A stretch of DNA of 64,000 nt from Bacillus paramycoides (GTDB lineage: Bacteria > Bacillota > Bacilli > Bacillales > Bacillaceae_G), in NCBI RefSeq assembly GCF_001884235.1, contig NZ_MAOI01000048.1, forward strand, positions 16,978 through 80,977, given 5' to 3'. Both the position numbers and the translations under genes were made by a program. The first letter of the stretch is position 1; the number at the start of each line of letters is the position of its first letter. Under the pieces are notes generated by a model, which saw nothing but the letters and a program-made list of their open reading frames with translations, did not search any database and had not been told where the DNA came from. This document shows, piece by piece, positions 1 to 8,596 of this stretch.

Positions 1-880
1 TACTCACTGACAATTCTTGTGAAGATGAGGAAACCTGTTCTGCTGTCTGCTTCACTTTATCTATAATTCCTTTAAACTTCTCGATTGTATTATTAAAATA
101 GGTATTAATAATACCAATATCATCTGCTCTTTCCTCTAATTTAATACTTAAATCTCCTTCACCCACTTTGCGCAAGCCTTCACGTAAATCTCGCAATGGA
201 GCAAGTGCGTTACGCACAATTAAGAATTGAATAACAGTTGCAATTAAAACAGAAATACAAATAAACATTAAACCTTGTATAATGAATTTTTTCTTTGTAC
301 TAGGAACAATAGAGGCATCTACATCAGCGGCAACAATTGCGACAATATTTTCTTCTCCATCTTTAATTGGCTCTAATATCGTTACCCATGATCCTAATTC
401 GTCCTCATATACTTCTGTCATGTTTGCTTTTTTCGTGCTCATTACTTTATCATATGCTTTCATCCAACGATCTGGTTGTTTATAATAGTCTCCTGGCTTT
501 ACTTGAACAACATTTGCTAATCCTGTAGCCAAACCGACGATTTGTAACTCACCTTTTTCATTTGTTTTTGCTCCAACAACATACGTTTGTCCAACACTGT
601 TCAATTCTTTCGTTACTTCATCTAATTGCTCTGTTAACTTCTCTCTCTTTTCTCTTTGTGCCGTTGGGTCTTTTTCAACATCTCTCACTATTTCTGCGTC
701 TAATTTATGTAATACCGTATCTCCTGTTTCAAAAGAATGCCGTTCAAATAAAGACATCATACTATTTTGAAACATGTTAAAGCTTAACGCTCCCATAGTA
801 CCAACAAGCGTCAAAATAACTAACACAGTTAAAAATACATTTTTTTGAAGAAATGAAAGCTTGCGCCAATATCTTTTCAT
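1..880 (-). CDS. Methyl-accepting chemotaxis protein (C-terminal part outside window)
   Basis: This is the first ~293 codons of a chemoreceptor; the frame stays open to the window edge, so the methylation/signalling domain is missing here. A short cytoplasmic N-terminus (MKRYWRKLSF) is followed by a membrane segment at about residues 13-33, an extracellular region of ~150 residues that looks like a Cache-type sensor, a second membrane segment near residues 195-215, and a HAMP linker (residues ~216-270, with APLRDLREGL and GDLSIKLEE). The ATG is preceded by AAAGGTGATG, a good ribosome binding site. The leader carries a c-di-GMP riboswitch, its terminator and a Fur-like box, so receptor synthesis probably responds to c-di-GMP and perhaps iron. 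The ligand cannot be told from the sequence. Confidence 0.9.
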   Translation of the reverse strand, partial: MKRYWRKLSFLQKNVFLTVLVILTLVGTMGALSFNMFQNSMMSLFERHSFETGDTVLHKLDAEIVRDVEKDPTAQREKREKLTEQLDEVTKELNSVGQTYVVGAKTNEKGELQIVGLATGLANVVQVKPGDYYKQPDRWMKAYDKVMSTKKANMTEVYEDELGSWVTILEPIKDGEENIVAIVAADVDASIVPSTKKKFIIQGLMFICISVLIATVIQFLIVRNALAPLRDLREGLRKVGEGDLSIKLEERADDIGIINTYFNNTIEKFKGIIDKVKQTAEQVSSSSQELSVS

Positions 881-944
881 TAACATCACCTTTCTTAATT
901 AACGTAATATAAAGTAAAACTATTAAAATATAAACCTTAACAAA

Positions 945-959
945 TGATAATCATTCTCA
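945..959. promoter_or_regulatory. Fur-box-like site between riboswitch terminator and MCP gene
   Basis: TGATAATCATTCTCA matches the 7-1-7 Fur inverted repeat (TGATAATNATTATCA) with one mismatch. It lies downstream of the riboswitch terminator and ~65 bp before the chemoreceptor start. Function is inferred from the match only. Confidence 0.5.
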
Positions 960-971
960 CTTGTTTACAAA

Positions 972-1003
972 TAAAAAAAAGACCAATGTAAAAAGCATTG
1001 GTC
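972..1003 (-). terminator. Riboswitch-associated intrinsic terminator
   Basis: On the minus strand GACCAATG and CATTGGTC form an 8-bp stem around a 7-nt loop, followed by a run of eight T. It sits directly after the c-di-GMP aptamer and before the chemoreceptor gene, as expected for a transcriptional expression platform. Confidence 0.85.
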
Positions 1004-1009
1004 AAGACC

Positions 1010-1108
1010 AACCCTATCCGTCCGGTAACTGGCTAGCTTAGCCTCTCGACCTTAGCCCCTGTAGTTTTGCGTCCTCATGTTTCCATCAGTTTGCCTTTCT
1101 CGCTGAAC
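1010..1108 (-). promoter_or_regulatory. Cyclic-di-GMP-I (GEMM) riboswitch aptamer
   Basis: Read on the minus strand this leader contains the ordered GEMM signatures: GGCAAAC, a GGAAAC tetraloop hairpin, GGACGCAAA, GGGGCTAAGG, and the second hairpin ending GTTACCGG. These are the conserved core of class I c-di-GMP riboswitches. The aptamer is followed by an intrinsic terminator and then the chemoreceptor gene. Whether ligand turns the gene on or off needs antiterminator folding. The remaining leader from about 1110 to 1387 contains no gene that I can support. Confidence 0.9.
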
Positions 1109-1387
1109 GAGTTGAACGATATGGGAGTTCTATGAGAATTAAAATATTCTCTTTCAAAGATTACAACATAAGTATTAAGATGTCCACTTATTTAGAGATA
1201 TAAATATAAAGTTTTAATGTATTATTTTTTCGAAATAATTTAACAAAATGCGTGAATGTTACTTTTTTTGTGTTATATAATAAAAAATGTATATAATTCA
1301 AGGATTACTTCGAATAATTATTTAATTTTCATTCAAATTAAACTATTCGAATATATCTTAACTTATGAATTTCGGAGGTAGTTTATC

Positions 1388-2701
1388 ATGTTTTGGCTAC
1401 AATTTCTTACCTTACTACTCTGTATTTTTATTGGCGCACGCCTAGGTGGAGTTGGTTTAGGAGTAATGGGTGGAGTTGGTATGGCAATACTCGTTTTTGT
1501 CTTCCACTTACAACCTACAGCTCCTCCTATTGATGTAATGCTTATGATTTTAGCAGTAATTACAGCTGCCGGCGCCCTGCAAGCTGCTGGAGGAATGGAT
1601 TATCTTGTCCACCTTGCCGAGAAAGCATTACGAAAAAATCCAAAGCGCATTACATTTTTTGCTCCTATTGTTACTTATTTATTTACGCTATGCGCGGGAA
1701 CTGGTCACGTTGCTTATTCTGTACTTCCTGTTATAGCCGAAGTATCTCGTGAATCAGGAATTAGACCTGAACGACCAATGTCAATTGCCGTAATTGCTTC
1801 CCAGCAGGCAATTACAGCTAGTCCAATATCGGCTGCAACTGTTGCACTTTTAGCAATGTTAGCCGACTATAAAATCACTTTATTAGATATTTTAAAAGTC
1901 AGTATCCCTTCTACCTTCATCGCTTGTATGGTAGCTGCATTCGTTGCTAGTAAAATGGGAAAGGAATTAAATGAAGACCCTGAATACTTGAAGCGATTAA
2001 AAGAAGGAATGATTCCTAAACTTGAAGAGAAAAAAGAGTTTGTAGGTACAAAGGGCGCGAAATTATCAGTTATCCTTTTCCTAGTCTCAACTTTCCTTGT
2101 TGTACTTCTCGGCTCATTTGAAACACTGCGTCCAGGGTGGATGGTGGATGGAAAATTAGTTCATCTTTCAATGCCAAACACAATTGAAATGGTTATGTTA
2201 ACCATTGCTGCTCTTATTATTATTTTCTGTAAACCAAATGTGGAAAGCATTGTATCTGGTAACGTCTTTAAAGCAGGCGCAACAGCCGTTGTTGCCATTT
2301 TCGGTATCGCTTGGATGGGAGATACTTTCTTCAACGGTAACTTAAATATGATTCAAGGATCAATTCAACACTTAGTAACAAGTGCACCGTGGCTATTTGC
2401 TATCGCATTATTCATTCTATCTATCTTACTGTATAGCCAAGCAGCAACAGTTCGTGCATTAATACCACTCGGATTATCTCTTGGCATTCCACCAGCATTA
2501 CTTATTGCGATGTTCCCTGCAGTAAATGGATACTTCTTCATTCCAAACTACGGAACAATCGTTGCTGCAATCAACTTTGATCGCACTGGTACAACTGGTA
2601 TAGGTAAATATGTTTTAAATCATAGCTTTATGATTCCTGGCTTGATCGCAACCTTTACTTCTATCGGAATTGGAATGCTCTTAATTTCAATTATGTTTTA
2701 A
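1388..2701 (+). CDS. Anaerobic C4-dicarboxylate transporter, Dcu family
   Basis: A 437-residue polytopic membrane protein of the DcuA/DcuB family, which exchanges fumarate, malate, aspartate and succinate. The N-terminus is glycine-rich (GARLGGVGLGVMGGVG), and a polar central stretch (residues ~195-225) divides two hydrophobic halves, as in family members of ~430-445 residues. Conserved features include GTGHVAYSVLPVIAE and SQQAITASPISAATVAL. A clear GGAGGT ribosome binding site precedes the ATG. It is a single-gene unit ending in a strong terminator. The family assignment is firm; DcuA versus DcuB specificity cannot be settled. Confidence 0.92.
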   Translation: MFWLQFLTLLLCIFIGARLGGVGLGVMGGVGMAILVFVFHLQPTAPPIDVMLMILAVITAAGALQAAGGMDYLVHLAEKALRKNPKRITFFAPIVTYLFTLCAGTGHVAYSVLPVIAEVSRESGIRPERPMSIAVIASQQAITASPISAATVALLAMLADYKITLLDILKVSIPSTFIACMVAAFVASKMGKELNEDPEYLKRLKEGMIPKLEEKKEFVGTKGAKLSVILFLVSTFLVVLLGSFETLRPGWMVDGKLVHLSMPNTIEMVMLTIAALIIIFCKPNVESIVSGNVFKAGATAVVAIFGIAWMGDTFFNGNLNMIQGSIQHLVTSAPWLFAIALFILSILLYSQAATVRALIPLGLSLGIPPALLIAMFPAVNGYFFIPNYGTIVAAINFDRTGTTGIGKYVLNHSFMIPGLIATFTSIGIGMLLISIMF

Positions 2702-2706
2702 AGAAA

Positions 2707-2746
2707 AAGCACAAACCTATGATTTTAAGGGGTTTGTGCTTTTTTA
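2707..2746 (+). terminator. Terminator after dcu gene
   Basis: AAGCACAAACC pairs with GGTTTGTGCTT and is followed by a T run. Confidence 0.85.
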
Positions 2747-2769
2747 ATCAAACGTTTGTTTAAATCTTT

Positions 2770-3978
2770 TCAATCGATAACTTCTACAGTATATCCTTTC
2801 TTTTTTAAACCACTCAATACTTCTTCGATATGATTTCTATCTTTAGTTTCTAATGATAAGTGCAATTGCGCATATCCTGGAAATACCTTTGTACCAATTC
2901 GTTCTAAATATATATTTAATACATTCGCTTCAAAACTTGTTACAACCTCGAGTAAGCGTTGCAAATACCCCGGCTTATCTTTAATCGTTGTCGCAATATG
3001 AACGAAACGCCCTGCTTCAACCATTCCATGCTCAATAATACGTGAAATAAAGTTTACATCGACATTTCCACCGCTTAGTACGGATACGACCTTTTTTTCT
3101 CTTATTGGGATTTTTTGATAAAGCAAAGCAGCCAATGAACTCGCGCCGGACCCTTCGACCAACAATTTATTCCGCTCAAGAAGCATTAACATCGTCCGAG
3201 CGATTTCCATTTCATCTACACAAAACACATCATCCACATAACGTTGTACAAGTTCAAAAGTTAAATCTCCTGGCCTTTTAACTGCAATTCCATCTGCCAT
3301 GGTTGGCGCCGAATCTACCGTTATTACTTTCTTTTCCTCAAGTGATTGTTTCATTCCTGGACAAGCAAGTGTCTGCACACCATATATTTTTACTGATGGT
3401 TTTTGTTCTTTAATTGCCATCGCAACTCCTGCAATTAATCCCCCGCCTCCAATAGGACAAATAACAGCTTCTACGTCTTCAAGCTGTTGTAATATTTCCA
3501 ATCCGACTGTCCCTTGACCCGCAATTACTGCTTCATCATCAAATGGATGTACAAATTTTGCTCCTGTCTTCTCTTTTAAATCTAGTGCGTAAGCTAATGC
3601 ATCGTCAAATACATCACCTTGTAATTCCACATGAGCACCATACCTTTTCGTCGCAAGCACCTTACTTAACGGCGCACCTTTTGGCATTACAATCGTGCAA
3701 GGAATACTGAGCATATTACTAGAATACGCAACCCCTTGTGCATGATTTCCAGCAGACGCCGCAACAACACCATTTTCTAAATCACCTTTCTCAAGAGAAA
3801 CCATTTTATTATAAGAGCCACGTACTTTAAAGGAACCTGTCTTTTGTAAATTCTCAAGCTTTAAATAAACATCATTCTGTGATAATTCACTAAATGTGCT
3901 CGAATAATCTAGCGGTGTCATATGTACAATACCCTTCATTTTCTCATAAGCAGTTATAATATCCTGGAATACAATCAT
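2770..3978 (-). CDS. ilvA: Threonine dehydratase (threonine ammonia-lyase)
   Basis: PLP enzyme that deaminates threonine to 2-oxobutyrate, the entry step to isoleucine or to threonine breakdown. The PLP lysine is in KTGSFKVRG (about residue 50 from my start), ASAGNHAQG is the substrate/phosphate loop, and GGGGLIAG is the glycine-rich phosphate cup. A single ACT-like domain (residues ~325-402, VHIATTIKDKPGYLQ) follows, so this is the short ~400-residue form. The longest frame opens at 4056, but GGAGGCGAAGGT lies just before the ATG at 3978, so I take that start (402 aa). No ilv genes or T-box lie nearby, so a catabolic TdcB-like role is equally possible. Confidence 0.9.
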   Translation of the reverse strand: MIVFQDIITAYEKMKGIVHMTPLDYSSTFSELSQNDVYLKLENLQKTGSFKVRGSYNKMVSLEKGDLENGVVAASAGNHAQGVAYSSNMLSIPCTIVMPKGAPLSKVLATKRYGAHVELQGDVFDDALAYALDLKEKTGAKFVHPFDDEAVIAGQGTVGLEILQQLEDVEAVICPIGGGGLIAGVAMAIKEQKPSVKIYGVQTLACPGMKQSLEEKKVITVDSAPTMADGIAVKRPGDLTFELVQRYVDDVFCVDEMEIARTMLMLLERNKLLVEGSGASSLAALLYQKIPIREKKVVSVLSGGNVDVNFISRIIEHGMVEAGRFVHIATTIKDKPGYLQRLLEVVTSFEANVLNIYLERIGTKVFPGYAQLHLSLETKDRNHIEEVLSGLKKKGYTVEVID

Positions 3979-4045
3979 ACCTTCGCCTCCGAAACAATAT
4001 ATGTTTATACATACTAGTTTAAGCGGCATATTTTGTTTTATACGA

Positions 4046-4080
4046 CAAAAGATCACGTAGCATTTTATGCCACATGATCT
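4046..4080 (-). terminator. Terminator after thiE
   Basis: GATCATGTGGCA and TGCTACGTGATC form an imperfect stem immediately after the thiE stop codon, with a short T tract (TTTTG). Confidence 0.6.
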
Positions 4081-4084
4081 TCTC

Positions 4085-4744
4085 TTACAAACTCTTATTT
4101 ACTTCATCAGCTAATTTCTTCGTACTTTCATACGCAGAATCAGCTAAGCTAATCGCAGAAATAACCGAAATACCGTCCGCACCGGCATCTATAACAGAAG
4201 CTGTATTTTCAATTGTAATTCCGCCAATACCAACAATCGGTATTGTAATCTCGTGTTCTCTAAAATACTTTAGCCCTTTCGTTCCTTGAACTGCTTTCGT
4301 ATCTTTTTTCGTACTCGTTGGGAAAATAGGACCAACTCCTAAATAATCAGCTCCGTTTTCAATCGCCCAGCGTGCTTCTTCAATTGTATGTGTAGATACT
4401 CCAACAATTTTATCTCCCATTTTTTCACGAACAGATGTTATTCCTTCATCATCTTGTCCAACATGTACACCGTCTGCATCTAATGCAAGAGCTAATTCAA
4501 CGTCATCATTCACAATAAACGGCACATTATACTCTTTGCAAAGTGTTTGTAGTTCTTTCGCAAAACGAATACGTTTCTCACCAGTTAAAGCCCCTTCTCC
4601 CTTTTCACGAAATTGAAAAAGTGTTATACCGCCTTCTAGTGCCTCTCTCAATACTTGCAGTGGCTCCTTCGTACAATTGTTACTACCCATAATAAAATAT
4701 ACTGGTAGTAATTTAGACATTTCATCCATTGTAATACGCGACAT
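4085..4744 (-). CDS. thiE: Thiamine-phosphate synthase
   Basis: Joins HMP pyrophosphate with thiazole phosphate to give thiamine phosphate. The 219-residue TIM-barrel protein shows the family landmarks: QFREKG (pyrimidine site), [45 protein letters not shown] and GIGGI (phosphate loop). The start follows AGGAGGGGAAATAG. It lies 13 bp downstream of thiM in the same TPP-riboswitch-controlled unit. The pair makes a salvage route from exogenous thiazole alcohol; thiD and the de novo thiazole genes are not in this window. Confidence 0.97.
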   Translation of the reverse strand: MSRITMDEMSKLLPVYFIMGSNNCTKEPLQVLREALEGGITLFQFREKGEGALTGEKRIRFAKELQTLCKEYNVPFIVNDDVELALALDADGVHVGQDDEGITSVREKMGDKIVGVSTHTIEEARWAIENGADYLGVGPIFPTSTKKDTKAVQGTKGLKYFREHEITIPIVGIGGITIENTASVIDAGADGISVISAISLADSAYESTKKLADEVNKSL

Positions 4745-4757
4745 CTATTTCCCCTCC

Positions 4758-5567
4758 TTACTGTACAAACTCAACCTTTCCATACTTCTCAATATCCTCT
4801 GAAGTTGTATTCGCTAATTGATTTAAAAACTCAATTTGGAAGCTACCAGGTCCTTTTTCTACCGTTTTGGCTGCTGCCAGTTCCGCAGCTACTCCATAAA
4901 ATGTTAATGCTGCGACAGCTGCCTTCACATAATCTTTTTCAACTGCTGCAAATGCTCCTATTACAGAAGTTAATAAACAGCCTGTTCCAGTAACTTTCGT
5001 TAAAATGCTATGGCCATTTCGAATAAGAATAGTTCGCTCTCCATCTGTAACGATATCTTCTTGCCCAGTGACCACAGCAACTGTATTTAATTCATCCGCT
5101 GCCTGTTTTGCAATACTTACTACATTACCATTTCCAGTACCAGCGTCTACACCTTTGATTTCCCATTTTTCATTAATAACATTAGCTATTTCTGCTGCAT
5201 TTCCACGAAGTATCGCTAAATTTATTTCAGCTGGAATATGTCTCGCAACTTCTGTTCGATAAGAAGTTGCTCCTGCACCGACTGGATCAAACAATACCGG
5301 TACATCATTTGTATTTGCTGATTTACCAGCAAGTAACATCGCTTCTACCTCTTCAGGACGAAGTGTACCCATATTTAAAACAAGAGCTCCAGCAATGCTA
5401 GCCATTTCAGCTACTTCTTCTTTCGCATATGCCATTACAGGCGATGCTCCTAACGCTAACAAACCGTTTGCTGTAAAGTTTGTTACAACGACATTTGTAA
5501 TATTATGCACGAGTGGATTAGACTCTCTTACCAGTTCCACTACTTTACTAATTTCTTGTACATTCAT
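4758..5567 (-). CDS. thiM: Hydroxyethylthiazole kinase
   Basis: Phosphorylates 4-methyl-5-(2-hydroxyethyl)thiazole for thiamine salvage. The ribokinase-like protein begins with the typical [19 protein letters not shown] substrate-binding segment, and has [11 protein letters not shown] and the catalytic loop [11 protein letters not shown]. An in-frame ATG exists 9 bp upstream (5576), but it abuts the AGGAG ribosome binding site; the ATG at 5567 has ideal spacing and gives 269 codons with the stop counted as one more, matching the usual ~268-residue family length. It is first gene of the thiM-thiE unit behind a TPP riboswitch. Confidence 0.96.
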   Translation of the reverse strand: MNVQEISKVVELVRESNPLVHNITNVVVTNFTANGLLALGASPVMAYAKEEVAEMASIAGALVLNMGTLRPEEVEAMLLAGKSANTNDVPVLFDPVGAGATSYRTEVARHIPAEINLAILRGNAAEIANVINEKWEIKGVDAGTGNGNVVSIAKQAADELNTVAVVTGQEDIVTDGERTILIRNGHSILTKVTGTGCLLTSVIGAFAAVEKDYVKAAVAALTFYGVAAELAAAKTVEKGPGSFQIEFLNQLANTTSEDIEKYGKVEFVQ

Positions 5568-5602
5568 TCTTTTCATCTCCTAACTTTAATGATGGGAGAT
5601 AC

Positions 5603-5634
5603 ACAAAAAGACACTTTGCGTATGCAAAGTGTCT
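5603..5634 (-). terminator. TPP riboswitch terminator
   Basis: AGACACTTTGC and GCAAAGTGTCT form a strong stem with TTTTT after it on the minus strand, between aptamer and thiM. It is the likely off-state terminator. Confidence 0.88.
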
Positions 5635-5640
5635 GAACAT

Positions 5641-5742
5641 GTGCTTTTACACTCTCCCTACGCTGGCATTATCCAACAGGTTCAAATGGTCAATGACGGG
5701 TTAGTCATACTCTCAGTTTGCATCCGCAAACTCCCATGTGCT
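5641..5742 (-). promoter_or_regulatory. TPP (THI-box) riboswitch
   Basis: The minus strand carries the conserved thi-box elements ACTGAGAG, CATTTGAACCTG and GGATAATGCCAGCGTAGGGA, flanked by complementary ends (GCACATGGGAG side and GTGTAAAAGCAC side). It precedes a terminator and thiM-thiE, so it should shut the operon when thiamine pyrophosphate is abundant. Confidence 0.97.
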
Positions 5743-5812
5743 TTTTTATTCATCTACTTCAAAGTCTACTCTCATTCTAGTGAAATAACAAGTTCTTTAC
5801 TTTCTTATACAG

Positions 5813-5846
5813 AAAGAGTGATAGGGAATCCTATCACTCTTTTCAT
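5813..5846. terminator. Terminator after yclQ-like gene
   Basis: AAAGAGTGATAGG and CCTATCACTCTTT form a 13-bp stem with a 4-nt loop just beyond the stop of the binding-protein gene. Short T runs on both sides allow bidirectional use. Confidence 0.75.
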
Positions 5847-5850
5847 ACTA

Positions 5851-6798
5851 TTATTTTATAGCTTTTGATACTTCTTTCACCATTGCTGATACAGACTCAA
5901 GTCCACCACCAGATAAGTACCAGTAGTTTGCATCAAGGTAAACTACGTTTTTGTTTTTCACAGCGTTTGTTTTACTTACCAGTTCATTTTCAACAACTTG
6001 CTTAGCAGAAGATTTCCCGCCAGTTACTACGCCTCTATCAATTACAAATAAGTAATCAGGGTTCTTCTCAAGGATGTACTCAAATGAAACTTTATTACCA
6101 TGTGTATCTGCTTTAATTTCTGGGTCAACAGGAGTTACGCCAAACACATCATGAATAATGCCGAAGCGAGATTGAGGGCCGTATGCACTTACTTGACCAT
6201 CGTTCGCTAAAATAACTAAAGCTTTTTTATCGCTTTTCTTCGCTTTTTCATTTAATTCTGCCACGTCTTTTTCAACTGCTGCAATTTCTTTTTTCGCTTT
6301 ATCTTCTTTATCGAAGATTTTTGCTAATGTTTCTGTGTTTTCTTTAAATGATTTCATGTATTCTTTTGTATCTTGTTCTACGTAAATTGTTGGAGCAATT
6401 TTTTCGAATTCTTTATATGAATCAGCTTGACGTCCAGAAATGATAATTAATTCCGGATTCATTTCATTGATTTTTTCGAAGTCTGGTTCTTTTAAACCAC
6501 CAACGTTTTTATACTTTTTATCTTTATATTTAGAAAGGTATTCTGGTACACTTTTTTGCGGCACACCAACCACGTCAACACCTAGTTTATCTAATGTATC
6601 TAATGAACCGAAGTCGAATACTACAACGTTTTTCGGATTCGTTTTAACTTTCGTTTCGCCTAATTTGTGCTTAATCGTAATTTCTTTTGATTTACTTTCA
6701 CTTGCCTCGGTCTTCTTGTCAGTAGAAGCACCATTACTACATGCCACAGCGACAACAGCAAGCATGAAAGTTAATAATAGCATCGCTAATTTCTTCAC
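5851..6798 (-). CDS. yclQ: Siderophore-binding lipoprotein, YclQ (petrobactin-type) family
   Basis: Extracytoplasmic binding protein of an iron-siderophore ABC importer. A lipoprotein signal ends in VVAVACSNG (lipobox Cys near residue 20), followed by a lysine-rich linker and the two-lobed periplasmic-binding fold. Long stretches such as FDFGSLDTLDKLG, LKEPDFEKI, DSYKEFEKIAPTIY and YWYLSGGGLES match B. subtilis YclQ, known to bind petrobactin. The start is taken as GTG at 6798, 6 nt after AGGTGAT; another GTG at 6807 lies inside the ribosome binding site. It is the last gene of a permease-permease-ATPase-binding protein unit. Petrobactin or a related catecholate is the expected ligand, by homology only. 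Confidence 0.88.
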   Translation of the reverse strand: MKKLAMLLLTFMLAVVAVACSNGASTDKKTEASESKSKEITIKHKLGETKVKTNPKNVVVFDFGSLDTLDKLGVDVVGVPQKSVPEYLSKYKDKKYKNVGGLKEPDFEKINEMNPELIIISGRQADSYKEFEKIAPTIYVEQDTKEYMKSFKENTETLAKIFDKEDKAKKEIAAVEKDVAELNEKAKKSDKKALVILANDGQVSAYGPQSRFGIIHDVFGVTPVDPEIKADTHGNKVSFEYILEKNPDYLFVIDRGVVTGGKSSAKQVVENELVSKTNAVKNKNVVYLDANYWYLSGGGLESVSAMVKEVSKAIK

Positions 6799-6872
6799 TT
6801 CAATCACCTCAATAAAATTTTTAAAATTATTTAAATCGATAGCACATTTACACCATCAAAAATAACTTCCTC

Positions 6873-7631
6873 TTATGAAAAATAAATACAAATGTTGTTT
6901 CCAGATATCTCTTCTATATGGATGTCCATATCATAAATATCTTTTAAAACAGCTTTATCAATAATTTCGCTCGTTGGACCTTCTTTCATTACTTTTCCAT
7001 CTTTCAAAGCAACGATATGATCGGAATAACAAGAAGCAAAATTAATATCATGAATTACGATAACAACCGTTTTTCCAAGCTCTTCAACAAGTCGTCTCAG
7101 TACTTTCATAATTTGTACAGAATGTTTCATATCTAGATTATTCAGTGGCTCGTCCAATAAAATGTATTCTGTATTTTGAGCAATAACCATTGCGATATAC
7201 GCCCTTTGCCTCTGCCCACCACTGAGTTGGTCTAAATACTTATGCTGGATGTCCTCAAGTTCCATATAGCGAATAGCTTCCTCAATATGGCTCCAGTCTT
7301 CCTTTGTCAGATTACCTTGTGAATATGGAAATCTACCGAAACTAACTAATTCTCGAATGCTAAGCCTTAAATTAATATGATTCGTTTGCTTTAAAATTGA
7401 GATTTTCTTAGCAAGCTCATCGCTCTTCCATTCCCCAATTTCTTTATCTTCAATGTAGATTTCACCAGCATCTTTTTTTAATAACCTACTAATCATAGAA
7501 AGAACCGTACTTTTCCCTGCTCCATTTGGACCAATAAAAGATGTGATCTTTCCTTTTGCTATTTTAATAGAGACATCTTCAACAACATTTTTATTACCAT
7601 ATTGCTTTGATATGTTTCTTACTTCTACCAT
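6873..7631 (-). CDS. yclP: Siderophore ABC transporter ATP-binding protein
   Basis: FecE/FepC-type ATPase of 252 residues that powers siderophore import. Walker A is GPNGAGKST, the Q-loop is in ISILKQTNHINLRLSI, the signature motif is LSGGQRQRAYIA and Walker B is YILLDEPLNNLD with a switch His in VIVIHDINFA. AGGAGAG precedes the ATG. The start overlaps the end of the upstream permease gene by 7 bp, indicating translational coupling; the binding-protein gene follows after ~75 bp. Confidence 0.95.
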   Translation of the reverse strand: MVEVRNISKQYGNKNVVEDVSIKIAKGKITSFIGPNGAGKSTVLSMISRLLKKDAGEIYIEDKEIGEWKSDELAKKISILKQTNHINLRLSIRELVSFGRFPYSQGNLTKEDWSHIEEAIRYMELEDIQHKYLDQLSGGQRQRAYIAMVIAQNTEYILLDEPLNNLDMKHSVQIMKVLRRLVEELGKTVVIVIHDINFASCYSDHIVALKDGKVMKEGPTSEIIDKAVLKDIYDMDIHIEEISGNNICIYFS

Positions 7632-8596
7632 GACTTGCTCTCCTTTAATAGAAGATAAATGAAGTACACGCCACCAACAAAGTTAACAATGACACTTAAA
7701 GTCGTGTTAAATTCAAACACTCTTTCAACAATCAATTGTCCTCCTACTAAGGCGATAATACTAATAAGGATAGAACCTATTATTAAATATTTGTGTTTGT
7801 ATGTATGCAAACATTCACGTGCAACGTTTACTACAAGCAGTCCTAAAAATGTAATGGGTCCTACTAACGCTGTGGAAATAGATACTAAAATTGCAATTAC
7901 AATTAAAAGCTTCTTCACGACTTTGTCATAATCTACTCCTAAATTAATTGCCTCATCTCTTCCGAGTGATAGTACATCTAATAATTTCAGCTCTTTATAC
8001 ACATAAGCAATAACCAATACAATTCCAATGATAGACGTTACAAGTAGCTCTGTTTTTACATTATTTACACTTGCAAACATTTTCCCTTGTACAATTTGGA
8101 ACTCATTTGGATCAATGAGCACTTGCATAAAGGACGATAAACTTTGGAAGAATGTACCGAATATTAATCCGATTAAAAGTAGGAAGTAAATATTATTCCC
8201 TTCTCTTTTAAACAGAAACTTATAAAGAAATAGTGAGAAAATCACCATTAAACTTACTGATATAAGGAAGTTTACGTTTGTGTTCATCATCGTGAAATGT
8301 TGTGATCCAAATACAAACACAACAAACGTTTGAATAAACATATAAAGTGAATCTAAACCGATAACACTCGGTGTTAAAATACGGTTATTACTAATCGTTT
8401 GGAAGATCATTGACGAAAATGCAATCGCTCCGCCTGTTATGATCATCGCTAACAATTTCTTACCTCTTCTCGGCAAGGCATAATCTAATGTGTTCATATT
8501 TAAGTTAATAAATAAAAATATCCCAATGGCTATAACTGATACAATGGCTAGTAATGCCAAAATCATCTTATAATTTCTTTGTTTTCTAAGCTGCAT
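7625..8596 (-). CDS. yclO: Siderophore ABC transporter permease
   Basis: FecCD/BtuC-family membrane subunit, 323 residues, with about nine hydrophobic segments. ATPase-coupling region LGRDEAINLGVDYDKV and the conserved GPITFLGLLVVN are visible. The ATG follows GAGGAGAAACGCAT. It overlaps both neighbours by 7-11 bp, so the three genes are tightly coupled. With the other permease it forms the membrane channel of the YclNOPQ-like importer. Confidence 0.93.
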   Translation of the reverse strand: MQLRKQRNYKMILALLAIVSVIAIGIFLFINLNMNTLDYALPRRGKKLLAMIITGGAIAFSSMIFQTISNNRILTPSVIGLDSLYMFIQTFVVFVFGSQHFTMMNTNVNFLISVSLMVIFSLFLYKFLFKREGNNIYFLLLIGLIFGTFFQSLSSFMQVLIDPNEFQIVQGKMFASVNNVKTELLVTSIIGIVLVIAYVYKELKLLDVLSLGRDEAINLGVDYDKVVKKLLIVIAILVSISTALVGPITFLGLLVVNVARECLHTYKHKYLIIGSILISIIALVGGQLIVERVFEFNTTLSVIVNFVGGVYFIYLLLKESKSW

